6,506 nucleotides of DNA, from assembly GCA_003225615.1 (NCBI GenBank), contig QIAS01000290.1, positions 1 to 6,506 of the forward strand, in the 5' to 3' direction. The translations under genes and the position numbers were made by a program. Of the stretch, positions 1-6,226 are shown piece by piece. This stretch comes from Acidobacteriota bacterium. GTDB lineage: Bacteria > Acidobacteriota > Terriglobia > Terriglobales > Acidobacteriaceae. The notes under the pieces are model-generated. The model worked only from the letters and a program-made list of their open reading frames with translations. It made no database searches and was not told where the DNA came from. Numbering within the stretch: the first letter of the stretch is position 1; each line of letters starts with the position of its first letter.

Positions 1-375
1 CGTAATGCCACCGGCTGCCAGCTTGCCGTCTCTGGTGAACACGTTGCCCGCCGTGTAAAACATGTGGCCGTGCATGTCGATCAATCCAGGAATCACAGAT
101 CGGCCGGTCACGTCAAAATTCATGGCATCGGGCGGAACGGAAGCAGTGGCAGCATCGGACACGCTCTGAATTTTGCCATCGCGAATGATGATAGTTTGAT
201 TTTCGCGGGCGGCCGATCCGTTCCCGTCGATGACACGGGCGTGGACGAGAGCGATCACCGGAGCCTCCACCTTCACGTACTCGTGAACTTCGGGCGAAAG
301 CGACTTCATCGTCTGCGCGAATAACGCGCTCATCAACAGAAGGTTTATCGCCACCATATTAGCGACAAGTCGCAT
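1..375 (-). CDS. Exported amidohydrolase family protein (5' part, cut by window edge)
   Basis: This is the first 125 codons of a metal-dependent amidohydrolase; the rest lies beyond base 1. Residues 1-20 form a short hydrophobic signal peptide with a probable cleavage after Ala20 (LFA-QT), so the enzyme probably acts in the periplasm. A beta-sandwich start follows (VIALVHARVIDGNG, about 40-53), then the typical segment TIIIRDGKIQSV. The hallmark VIPGLIDMHGH at 94-104 contains the HxH metal-ligand pair His102/His104 of the first beta strand of the TIM barrel. The ATG at 373-375 is preceded by a strong purine-rich site (AGGGGGA, complement of 381-387) six bases away. The family includes imidazolonepropionase-like and dipeptidase/prolidase-like enzymes, and the substrate cannot be told from this part. 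A promoter is visible upstream. Family membership is seen directly; export is inferred from the leader. Confidence 0.9.
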   Translation of the reverse strand, partial: MRLVANMVAINLLLMSALFAQTMKSLSPEVHEYVKVEAPVIALVHARVIDGNGSAARENQTIIIRDGKIQSVSDAATASVPPDAMNFDVTGRSVIPGLIDMHGHMFYTAGNVFTRDGKLAAGGIT

Positions 376-413
376 TGTGTTCCCCCTGAGACTGCCTTGA
401 AGCGAGATTTGCA

Positions 414-437
414 GGCGGGCAAATTTAAATGGCGGGC
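414..437. repeat. 7-bp direct repeat GGCGGGC flanking an AT-rich core
   Basis: Two identical copies of GGCGGGC (414-420 and 431-437) flank the ten-base core AAATTTAAAT, giving a period of 17 bases. The repeat straddles the predicted -10 box of the amidohydrolase promoter, so it could be an operator, but a GC-rich chance repeat is also possible. Confidence 0.35.
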
Positions 438-451
438 GGTAAGAGTGTCAA
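423..451 (-). promoter_or_regulatory. Predicted sigma-70-type promoter for the amidohydrolase gene
   Basis: On the minus strand a perfect -35 box TTGACA (complement of 446-451) is followed after exactly 17 bases by TTAAAT (complement of 423-428), which matches 4 of 6 bases of the -10 consensus. Transcription would start near base 416 and give a leader of about 40 bases ending in the strong ribosome site of the amidohydrolase. The promoter lies just downstream of the tRNA-Arg gene, so the amidohydrolase need not depend on tRNA read-through. The boxes are seen; activity is inferred. Confidence 0.5.
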
Positions 452-457
452 TGCAGA

Positions 458-534
458 TGGTAGGCGCGGCAGGAATCGAACCTGCAACCCTCGGATTAGA
501 AATCCGATGCTCTATCCGTTTGAGCTACGCGCCC
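458..534 (-). tRNA. tRNA-Arg (anticodon UCU)
   Basis: The complement of this stretch folds into a full 77-base tRNA cloverleaf. It has a 7-bp acceptor stem (GGGCGCG with CGCGCCT, one G-U at the top), a D arm with a 9-base loop, and a perfect 5-bp anticodon stem TCGGA/TCCGA. The 7-base anticodon loop TTTCTAA places anticodon TCT at the complement of 498-500. A 5-base variable loop and a T arm with a GCAGG/CCTGC stem and the loop TTCGATT complete it. The discriminator is A and the CCA end is encoded in the DNA (complement of 458-460). It decodes AGA (and AGG by wobble) as arginine. It is transcribed in the same direction as the amidohydrolase 82 bases downstream. I see no hairpin with a T-run after it. 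Confidence 0.97.
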
Positions 535-595
535 GCTGTATAAACAGTTTACCGTTGGAAGCTGCTTTCTCCAATGCTCGTGGAGCAATCATCGT

Positions 596-796
596 ATGGC
601 AGAGGACGTTAATGCAAAGAAGGAGGGTACTCGCGTCGGGCTATGTGCCGACTGCCAACATATGCGACAAGTACAGTCTTCGCGCGGGTCGACATTTTAT
701 TTCTGCGAGCGCTCAAGAAGCGAATCAGATTTTCCGAAATACCCGCGACTGCCGGTGCTTCACTGTCGAGGTTATGAAAAGAAACAAACCGACTAG
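596..796 (+). CDS. Small four-cysteine (zinc-ribbon-like) conserved hypothetical protein
   Basis: The gene encodes 66 residues. The pattern is CADC at 17-20, a single Cys at 37 and another at 57, giving C-x2-C-x16-C-x19-C, which suggests one bound zinc or another metal. The end of the protein, with FPKYPRLPVLHCRGYE at 46-61, resembles a small uncharacterised protein I associate with Acidobacteriota and some Proteobacteria; no function is known to me. The ATG at 596 has GGAG at 582-585 as a plausible ribosome site, and the length fits a complete protein. It diverges from the tRNA gene with 61 bases between them, and its promoter is not obvious. An overlapping frame at 429-800 runs through the tRNA and is not the gene. 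It is soluble, with no signal peptide or membrane segment. Confidence 0.7.
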   Translation: MAEDVNAKKEGTRVGLCADCQHMRQVQSSRGSTFYFCERSRSESDFPKYPRLPVLHCRGYEKKQTD

Positions 797-881
797 CTAA
801 GCAGAGCCTAGCATAGTGTTTTCCCACATTCCCCCTCGTTCTGCCTTATACTGCCGCATGTTCTGACGCCTTCGTTACACG

Positions 882-2036
882 ATGGGCTGGCGACCCAAAT
901 CATTCATGAGCCCACCCACCACCTCCCGGCTTGCGTACATTGATTGGATGCGCGGCCTGGCTTGCGTGCTGATGTTTCAAACCCACTGCTACGACTCATG
1001 GCTTGGCGGTGATGCGCGCAAAGGCACATTTTTCATGTGGTCTCAGGCGGGAGGTACCCTGCCCGCGCCTCTGTTCCTGTTTCTGGCTGGGATCTCGTTC
1101 GCCCTGGTAACCCACAAGTTGCGGCAGAAGGGTTTGCCGTCCAACCAGATCGCAGGCATGACAATTCGCCGGGGCGCGGAAATTTTTGGCTTGGGGCTGT
1201 TATTCCGTTTACAGGAGTTCTTGGTCGCCTGGGGATGGGCACCGTGGAGCGATCTTTTCCGCGTTGATGTGCTGAATATTATCGGCCTCTCCATGATGCT
1301 GATGGGCCTGGGCTGCTGGATGACCTTGGCCGTCACGCGGAGTGCACCGCAACGGCTCTGGCTAGTCGCAACCGGAGCGGGCATGGCCATCCTCATCTCG
1401 CTCCTCACGCCAGTGTTGTGGACAACCTGGCGGCCGCGCTGGTTGCCCTGGCCCTTGGAGTCGTATATCAACGGCGTACACAACCTCAATCAGCCGCAAT
1501 CATGGTTGTTTCCATTGTTTCCCTGGGCAGGATTTGCGTTTGCGGGGCTGGCCGTTGGCTTTGCCCTACTAAGCGACTGGGCCCGGCGCCGTGAAGCTCT
1601 CTCCTTTGCGCTGCTCGGAGCAGTCGGAGCGGGCCTGATTCTGTTCGCCCGCTGGTTCGACAAACAGCCAACCAAACTGTACGCGGGATACGATTTCTGG
1701 CACACCAGCCCAAGCTTCTTCTTGATACGCGTGGGAATTCTGCTATTAATTCTGCTGGCCATTTACGCCTGGTGTCGCTGGGGCCTGGGTACATTGGGAT
1801 TCAGCCCTTTTGTACAATTAGGGCAGACCTCCCTGCTGGTTTACTGGATACACATCGAGTTCGTGTATGGTCGTTTTTCTATTCTTCCCAAACGAGCGGT
1901 TACGATTCGCACCGCGTCGCTCGGGCTGTTGGCAATTTGTCTCTCAATGTTGTTCATTTCGCTCCTGCGGACAAGCCTCAAGGGTCGCGGGCCAGAAATT
2001 TTGTTTTGGCGCCGGCGCACTCTCAAGCCGATCTGA
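882..2036 (+). CDS. Multi-pass membrane protein, HGSNAT/DUF1624-type acyltransferase domain
   Basis: The product is a 384-residue integral membrane protein with about ten hydrophobic segments (roughly 24-36, 62-78, 97-115, 129-150, 159-180, 211-232, 237-256, 278-297, 307-328 and 344-364). The N-terminal signature RLAYIDWMRGLACVLMFQTH (16-35), with Arg24-Gly25 and His35, is characteristic of the heparan-alpha-glucosaminide N-acetyltransferase-like/DUF1624 group. It is followed by PAPLFLFLAGISFAL (61-75) and a PLFPWAGFAFAG segment (211-222). In the human relative such proteins move an acetyl group from acetyl-CoA across a membrane to a sugar amine. The bacterial substrate is unknown, and a broader acyltransferase_3-like role is possible. 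The start is uncertain: neither ATG 882 nor the in-frame ATG 906 (MSPPTTSRLAY) has a good ribosome site. The gene converges on the minus-strand operon with 16 bases between stop codons. Confidence 0.82.
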   Translation: MGWRPKSFMSPPTTSRLAYIDWMRGLACVLMFQTHCYDSWLGGDARKGTFFMWSQAGGTLPAPLFLFLAGISFALVTHKLRQKGLPSNQIAGMTIRRGAEIFGLGLLFRLQEFLVAWGWAPWSDLFRVDVLNIIGLSMMLMGLGCWMTLAVTRSAPQRLWLVATGAGMAILISLLTPVLWTTWRPRWLPWPLESYINGVHNLNQPQSWLFPLFPWAGFAFAGLAVGFALLSDWARRREALSFALLGAVGAGLILFARWFDKQPTKLYAGYDFWHTSPSFFLIRVGILLLILLAIYAWCRWGLGTLGFSPFVQLGQTSLLVYWIHIEFVYGRFSILPKRAVTIRTASLGLLAICLSMLFISLLRTSLKGRGPEILFWRRRTLKPI

Positions 2037-2052
2037 TCAACTGATCTGCATT

Positions 2053-2655
2053 TCAGATGGATGGGTAGGAACTCGCGGAGATTTGTCGAATTGCATTTTC
2101 GACCAGCTTCAAAGCAATACCCCATTGCTGGCGCGCCTGCGCCTGATCCGCGCCATAACCAAACACGTACTGGGTAATGTAGAAGCCATCGCGAGTCTCC
2201 GCCTCTGGAATTAAATGGTAATAGCAGCGGCGAATCAGAAACTCCGCCGAAGCGGGAATCTCCGGAACTCGCTTCAGCAGCTCCGTCATTTTCTTGACGA
2301 ATTGCTCATGTGCATCGAAGGAAAAACGCGCTGCATCATTGGTGAAAAGAAGATCCACATAGCATCCAAATTTGTGCCCTGCGCCAAAGATTTCCTCCTC
2401 AGGATTCATTTCCGTGGACGACCACACATCGCATTTGGCAGTTTCGAGAATGCTGGCTGGGGAATGTGCCATGCGCAGAAATTCTGCGAGTTCTGGAGCG
2501 CGGTTCGCTTCCTCGATTGAAACCAACCGTTCCGGATGTCGTTTCAGATCCTCATAACAGGGACCGTCGCCAGCTGCGGCCCAAGGCAGTTCGAGAGTTT
2601 CGTCTTCCGATCCGAGCTCGACCGCAAAATCTGCCTGCACGCAACTATTCCCCAC
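2053..2655 (-). CDS. Conserved hypothetical protein, last gene of the LemA operon
   Basis: I do not recognise a named domain in these 200 residues. The protein is soluble, with no signal peptide or membrane helix. It has an acidic N-terminal third, CYEDLKRHPERL at 33-44, a central block with ETAKCDVW at 71-78 and EEEIFGAGHKFGCYVDLLF at 86-104, and a C-terminal block with RRCYYHLIPE at 142-151 and WGIALKLVENAIRQI at 178-192. It contains five cysteines (5, 33, 75, 98, 144) without a CxxC pair. The dense conserved-looking aromatic and charged blocks argue for a real folded protein. The 200-aa version begins at a GTG (complement of 2653-2655). A second in-frame GTG five codons later (VQADF) has a better-placed GGGGA site and may be the true start. 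It lies 38 bases after the LemA stop, so it is probably co-transcribed. The family appears restricted to Acidobacteriota as far as I recall. Confidence 0.75.
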   Translation of the reverse strand: MGNSCVQADFAVELGSEDETLELPWAAAGDGPCYEDLKRHPERLVSIEEANRAPELAEFLRMAHSPASILETAKCDVWSSTEMNPEEEIFGAGHKFGCYVDLLFTNDAARFSFDAHEQFVKKMTELLKRVPEIPASAEFLIRRCYYHLIPEAETRDGFYITQYVFGYGADQAQARQQWGIALKLVENAIRQISASSYPSI

Positions 2656-2693
2656 GTTCCGTCACAGAGCTCCAAGCCTTGCCCCGGTCAACA

Positions 2694-3311
2694 TCATTTC
2701 GCGGGCGCCGGTTGCGGTGTGGCTCCTTGCGGCGCAGTGCCGGGAGAGAAGTTTACCTTTGGCACCTCACGCGCCCCCTCCGCTGCCGTAAAGTACGCAT
2801 TGTTCGGCTTGAATCCCGCCCAAGCCGCGAAGATGTTGTGGGGGAATTGTTGGATATAAGTGTTGTAGTCCTGCAGTGTCTCGTTGTAGCGCTTTCTTTC
2901 GATGGCGATGCGGTTTTCGGTGCCGGCGAGCTCATCTTGCAGGCGCAAGAAGTTTTCGTTGGATTTAAGCTGCGGATAATTCTCCACAATCGCGAGCAGC
3001 CGTCCAAGTGCACCGTCGAGTTGCTGGTTGGCTGCAATCTTTTGCTCAGGCGTGCCGGCAGAAAGCAATGCGGAGCGGGCCTTGGCAATATCGCCGAAAA
3101 CCTTTTGCTCCTGCTGCGCATAACCCTTCACAGTCTCGACCAGATTCGGAATCAGGTCAGCACGGCGCTGCAGCACGACGTCCACCTGCGACCATGCCGC
3201 CTTAACCGCCTCGTTTTTACTGACCAGCGTGTTGCGCACGCTCACGTATTGTCCAAAGACAAAAAGGGCGATCAGCACTAACACCACGATTACGATCAAT
3301 CCTTTGCTCAT
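2694..3311 (-). CDS. lemA: LemA family protein
   Basis: The 205-residue product has one N-terminal membrane helix (about 4-22) and then a long, mostly helical domain exposed outside the cytoplasmic membrane. Family hallmarks are the block RRADLIPNLVETVKGYA (49-65), the YPQLKSNENFLRLQDEL segment (112-128), and AGTENRIAIERKRYN (129-143) followed by a tail region with QFPHNIFAAWAGF (155-167). The C-terminus is Pro/Ala-rich (189-205) and probably disordered. LemA proteins are widespread and their exact role is unclear; they often sit beside TPM-domain or HtpX genes and are thought to act at the envelope. The ATG is preceded by AGGAGA at the right distance. The gene follows the nucleotidyltransferase gene by 27 bases, in the same operon. 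Length is normal for the family. Confidence 0.96.
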   Translation of the reverse strand: MSKGLIVIVVLVLIALFVFGQYVSVRNTLVSKNEAVKAAWSQVDVVLQRRADLIPNLVETVKGYAQQEQKVFGDIAKARSALLSAGTPEQKIAANQQLDGALGRLLAIVENYPQLKSNENFLRLQDELAGTENRIAIERKRYNETLQDYNTYIQQFPHNIFAAWAGFKPNNAYFTAAEGAREVPKVNFSPGTAPQGATPQPAPAK

Positions 3312-3338
3312 GATCTCTCCTGAAACTGCGAAAAACGG

Positions 3339-4091
3339 CTATGAACTGCGCGGCCCAGGTGAATCCAATATTTTATCGACGGCAGCCGTGACCTGCTCGA
3401 CGGCAGAAAGATAGCGGCCCGCAATATCCTTCGCGTCCAACTCTTTGCTCTTCGCCTTATGCTCCCGCACGTTCAACACCTGTTCAAATGAAGAAATGTC
3501 AAAGCCGAAACGAGAAGCAGCCAAATGGAGAACTTCCCGCTTGCCGGCTGGAGCGCGCTCTCCCACGACCAGCAGCGCATGCCGGAATAACGCGGTAAAG
3601 GCAGACAGAGAGCGAACCATTAATTCCCAAAGCCTGCCATCGTTGCCCGCTGCCAGCAGCATTCGCTGGCGCAGCAGAAGGAGCTTTTCACGCAATTCAT
3701 ATTCGACTTGCACGCGGTGGAACTGCGTGGAAATCGCAAGCCGCTCCAGCACGTCTTCGCCATAAAGCACACGATGATGGGATTGAATGTCCATCAACTC
3801 GATGACGAAGACGTCGGTGGACCGCTCCAGCTCCGCGCTAGTCATCAGCAGCGGCGTGGGCTGCTTCTGCTTGTGCCACCAATCTGTGACCGGAGCCAGA
3901 CTCGCGAGTGTCTGGAACGAAGCCTCGCCCAAAATGCAAAGCAGGTTGATGTCAGAGAATTCCAGGTCGAATTCCCCCGCAGCAGCCGACCCATAAAGGA
4001 TCACGCTCAGCAGATTTGGACCCGCCGCCTGGCGCAACCGGCTGACAAACTCTTCGATACTCTTGGTTGGAACCTTGCTTTCAGCAACCAT
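3339..4091 (-). CDS. Nucleotidyltransferase-fold protein with DxN metal motif
   Basis: The product is 250 residues from the ATG at 4089-4091, which has a GAGGAA ribosome site. The reading frame stays open for 46 more codons upstream, but that part is antisense-like Ala/Glu filler lying over the Gly-rich tail of the TPM gene. Residues 28-52 carry the minimal nucleotidyltransferase signature: LYGSAAAGE (32-40), with the Gly34-Ser35 pair, then SDINLL (46-51). Pol-beta-type transferases usually have DxD here; Asp47 is kept but the second position is Asn49 (codon AAC). The rest is helical, with ELMDIQSHHRVLYGEDVL at 98-115 and a helical bundle from about 125 to 245. I see no HEPN-type Rx4-6H motif. 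It may add or bind a nucleotide, or be a non-catalytic relative. It lies 19 bases after the TPM gene and 27 before lemA. Confidence 0.85.
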   Translation of the reverse strand: MVAESKVPTKSIEEFVSRLRQAAGPNLLSVILYGSAAAGEFDLEFSDINLLCILGEASFQTLASLAPVTDWWHKQKQPTPLLMTSAELERSTDVFVIELMDIQSHHRVLYGEDVLERLAISTQFHRVQVEYELREKLLLLRQRMLLAAGNDGRLWELMVRSLSAFTALFRHALLVVGERAPAGKREVLHLAASRFGFDISSFEQVLNVREHKAKSKELDAKDIAGRYLSAVEQVTAAVDKILDSPGPRSS

Positions 4092-4110
4092 GATTCCTCG
4101 ATTGAAAACA

Positions 4111-4878
4111 TTACCAGCTGCCGCTGGCGCCGCCGCCGCCAGAACTTCCTCCGCCAAACCCGCCGAATCCTCCCCCGCCGCCGAAACTTCCGCCGCCCCA
4201 ACCCCCTCCACCGTAGCCTGATCCTCCACGAAAGCCGCCGGTGAACAACCACCAGAATAAAAGACTGCGCAGTGGAGTAGCGAATATAACGATCGCTACG
4301 ATGACGAGCAACAGGATGGTGCCAACCGATGGCGAACTCGGGCTCGTTGCAACCGGAGCAGGAGTTGTGTCCCCGGTAAGCTGGACGCCGGCATCCTGCG
4401 CGATCACCTGCGCCACTCGCGAGGTTAGCAGCAGAAGTGCGCCATCGTAGTCGTTGTTTCGCAAATATGGGACTGCTTCGCGGCCGAAACCTCCTACCTT
4501 CCCATCGGGCAAGATGGGCTCCAGACCATAACCGACTTCAATGCGATAACGACGGTCCTTTACCGCAAGCAGGATCAGCACACCTCGATCTGTCGCTTTA
4601 CTCCCAATGCCCCACTTCTTGAAGAGATCGACAGCGTAGCTTTCAATATCCGAGCCATCGAGCGAATTTATGGTGACCACCGCGATCTGGGCGTGGGCTT
4701 TCTGGTCAATCTGGCGGCAAATCTCATCGAGCTTGGCGATCGTACTTGGACTTAGGACGTGGGCGAAATCATTAACATAGTCGGTGGGCCGCAATTGTGA
4801 AATCGGCTCAGCACGCAACACCAGAAGCGGCGCGATGACACAGAGGACGACCAGCACGAATTTGCCGCCGTACTTCAC
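4111..4878 (-). CDS. TPM domain protein (YgcG-like), membrane-anchored with Gly-rich tail
   Basis: The product has 255 residues. Residues 1-23 are a signal peptide (probable cleavage LRA-EP). The TPM domain covers about 33-160, with YVNDFAHVLSP at 34-44, IAVVTINSLDG at 65-75 and the hallmark DRGVLILLAVKDRRYRIEVG at 97-116, then GLEPILPDGK. A low-complexity Thr/Pro/Ser linker (169-185) leads to a membrane helix (about 186-212) and a Gly-rich tail (214-255) ending in SGSW, as is usual for this family. The TPM domain would face the periplasm and the tail would lie in the cytoplasm. Related domains include photosystem II repair and acid phosphatase-like proteins, but the function of bacterial members is not settled. 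The start codon is GTG (complement of 4876-4878) with no clear ribosome site, 16 bases after the hydrolase stop, so translational coupling is likely. LemA next door is a typical partner. Confidence 0.94.
   Translation of the reverse strand: MKYGGKFVLVVLCVIAPLLVLRAEPISQLRPTDYVNDFAHVLSPSTIAKLDEICRQIDQKAHAQIAVVTINSLDGSDIESYAVDLFKKWGIGSKATDRGVLILLAVKDRRYRIEVGYGLEPILPDGKVGGFGREAVPYLRNNDYDGALLLLTSRVAQVIAQDAGVQLTGDTTPAPVATSPSSPSVGTILLLVIVAIVIFATPLRSLLFWWLFTGGFRGGSGYGGGGWGGGSFGGGGGFGGFGGGSSGGGGASGSW
4114..4239 (-). repeat. Low-complexity GGN tract encoding the Gly-rich tail
   Basis: This 126-base stretch codes residues 214-255 of the TPM protein, most of them Gly with interspersed Ser, Phe, Trp and Tyr. 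The purine/GGC-rich codon run creates long open frames on other frames and strands that should not be taken as genes. Confidence 0.85.
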
Positions 4879-4894
4879 GCGGATGATTGTACGG

Positions 4895-5900
4895 TTATTT
4901 GCGCTCGGGTTGAAAGCGGCGCAGGAACTGCACTACCTGGTGTTCGGCCCAGTGGCCGTCGTGGCCGTCGATTGCGGTGGCAATGAAAGAGCAGTGTCCT
5001 CCATCTTCAGTCTCAATGAACGTAATGTTTGGATTGGAGAGAACCTTCTTGCGTGTATCGGGAAGGATGCGGATGAAGGGATCGTTGGCCGCGTGCAAGA
5101 TGAGAGTTGGCACGGCAATTCTGTCTACCACGTTGGCAGCGGCGGCGCGAGCATAGTAATCAACAGCGCCAGTAAACCCGCAGTAGTAGGCGGTGACCTT
5201 GTCGTCAAAATCGCGCAAGCTGGTTAAACGGCGGAGCCGCCTGACATCGAAGTGCGTGGGAAAGAGCTTGGCCTTGGCTCGCATTCTGCGGCGCAGTTTC
5301 CACAAGAAATAATATTCGTACAGGCGATTACTCCGGTCGTGCAGCGCGTCGGCGCTGGCGGCGAGGTCCATGGCGGGGCAAACCGCTGCCACCGCGCGCA
5401 GTTGTGGCGGAGCTTCCTTGCCCCATTCGCCGGCGAGCTTAAGCACCAGGTTGCCGCCCATGGAAAATCCTGCCAATGCGAGATGGGCAATTCCATCCTG
5501 CTCAAACAAATTTCTGGCGACGGCAGCGACATCGCTGGAAAGACCGGAGTGATACAAAACCGGCGCTAGAGCATCAGTCCCACCACAATTACGCTGATTC
5601 ATGCGCACCACGTTCATACCTGCCGCAAGCGCTTTGTGCGCGACGCCCAGCATGTATTGCGATTCGCTGGAACCTTCCAGGCCGTGGACCGCAAGTATGG
5701 TCAGAGCCTTTTCACGACCGCTCTGCCAATGGCAATGGCAAAGGATTTTGATGTTCGGCTCGACTTCTACAAGGCGCTCTTCAGGCGCCGGCAGGGTAAT
5801 TTTTCGAGACAGGAAAAATGCCGCCAGGGTCTGGCGATGCCCGCCACCCAGACCCCGCCGCGGCCGGAAAATCGGCCCCTCTATCTTTGATTGCGAACAT
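4895..5900 (-). CDS. YheT-type alpha/beta hydrolase, 5' end frameshifted or mis-started
   Basis: The product is a serine hydrolase of the YheT/COG0429 (EstA-like) group. Numbered on the repaired 334-residue form, it has GGHRQTL at 19-25, the oxyanion-side motif VHGLEGSSESQY at 71-82, RMNQRNCGGT at 99-108, nucleophile Ser146 in GFSMGGN, Asp273 in HAANDPF, and His302 in EDGGHCSF. The catalytic triad is complete. Substrates are probably short-chain esters; the true one is unknown. The first in-frame ATG (5651-5653) would remove the N-terminal 82 residues, including two family motifs, so it is not the natural start. The frame is open up to a stop at 5915-5917 without any ATG, GTG or TTG. An ATG at 5898-5900 joins this frame if one base of the GGGG run (complement of 5876-5879) is removed. 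That gives a family-typical length. It may be a sequencing error, a real mutation or an unusual start. This is the first gene of the five-gene operon. Confidence 0.85.
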
Positions 5901-5932
5901 TCTAATAGGAACAGCTAACCAGGAGTCACGGA

Positions 5933-6166
5933 ATGCCTATCTTCGAGTACATCTGCAACGAATGCGCGCACCGGTTCGAAGCGCTGGTTTATGGCAAGGA
6001 CAAAGCAGAGTGCCCAAAGTGTCATAGCAAAAACCTGGAGCCGCAGCTCTCCGTCTTTGCGGTCTCCGCAAAGAGCGGCACAACTACCGCTACGTCCAGC
6101 GGCGCTTGCGGGTCATGTGGAGATCCTCGCGGCCCGGGAGCGTGCCCTTTGGGAGACCTCGACTGA
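5933..6166 (+). CDS. FmdB family zinc-ribbon protein
   Basis: The 77-residue product begins with the family signature MPIFEYICNECAHRFE. The zinc ribbon is formed by Cys8/Cys11 and Cys27/Cys30 (CNEC and CPKC), followed by the LEPQLSVFAVS segment (35-45). The tail is Ser/Thr-rich and ends with extra cysteines (59, 62, 71) in CGSCGDPRGPGAC, a form I associate with Acidobacteriota. Members are named after a putative regulator of formamidase genes, but most are uncharacterised, and here no amidase gene is nearby. The ATG has a good AGGAG site at 5921-5925. It is transcribed away from the hydrolase operon, with only 32 bases between the two likely start codons, so the control regions probably overlap the coding 5' ends. 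Confidence 0.93.
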   Translation: MPIFEYICNECAHRFEALVYGKDKAECPKCHSKNLEPQLSVFAVSAKSGTTTATSSGACGSCGDPRGPGACPLGDLD

Positions 6167-6226
6167 GGCCTTGTCCGGCCGCTGGCACTGACGCGGGCGG
6201 TCTCCTGTACCGCTGGCTTGAGCTAC

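Noticed and set aside
64..324. 86-aa plus-strand open frame
   Set aside because: It is antisense to the clearly coding amidohydrolase start.
429..800. 123-aa plus-strand open frame
   Set aside because: It runs through the tRNA-Arg gene and over the better-supported 66-aa Cys protein in another frame; its translation has no recognisable pattern.
598..827. 72-aa minus-strand open frame at 609-827
   Set aside because: It is the antisense shadow of the 66-aa Cys protein and has no motif of its own.
824..852. Possible promoter for the DUF1624-type gene with TATACT at 847-852
   Set aside because: No acceptable -35 box lies 16-18 bases upstream; a lone -10-like hexamer is not enough.
2044..2058. 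Short inverted repeat ATCTG-N5-CAGAT between the convergent genes
   Set aside because: The stem is only 5 bp, no T-run follows on either strand, and it overlaps a stop codon; too weak to call a terminator.
2466..3281. 271-aa plus-strand open frame
   Set aside because: It is antisense to lemA and the 200-aa gene, whose codings are supported by family motifs or composition.
4092..4229. 46-codon N-terminal extension of the nucleotidyltransferase frame
   Set aside because: It overlaps the Gly-rich end of the TPM gene, encodes Ala/Glu/Gly filler, and a well-spaced ribosome site precedes the inner ATG at 4091.
4114..4239. GGC-rich tract as a possible structural or CRISPR-like repeat
   Set aside because: It is explained by Gly codons of the TPM protein tail, and there are no regular spacers.
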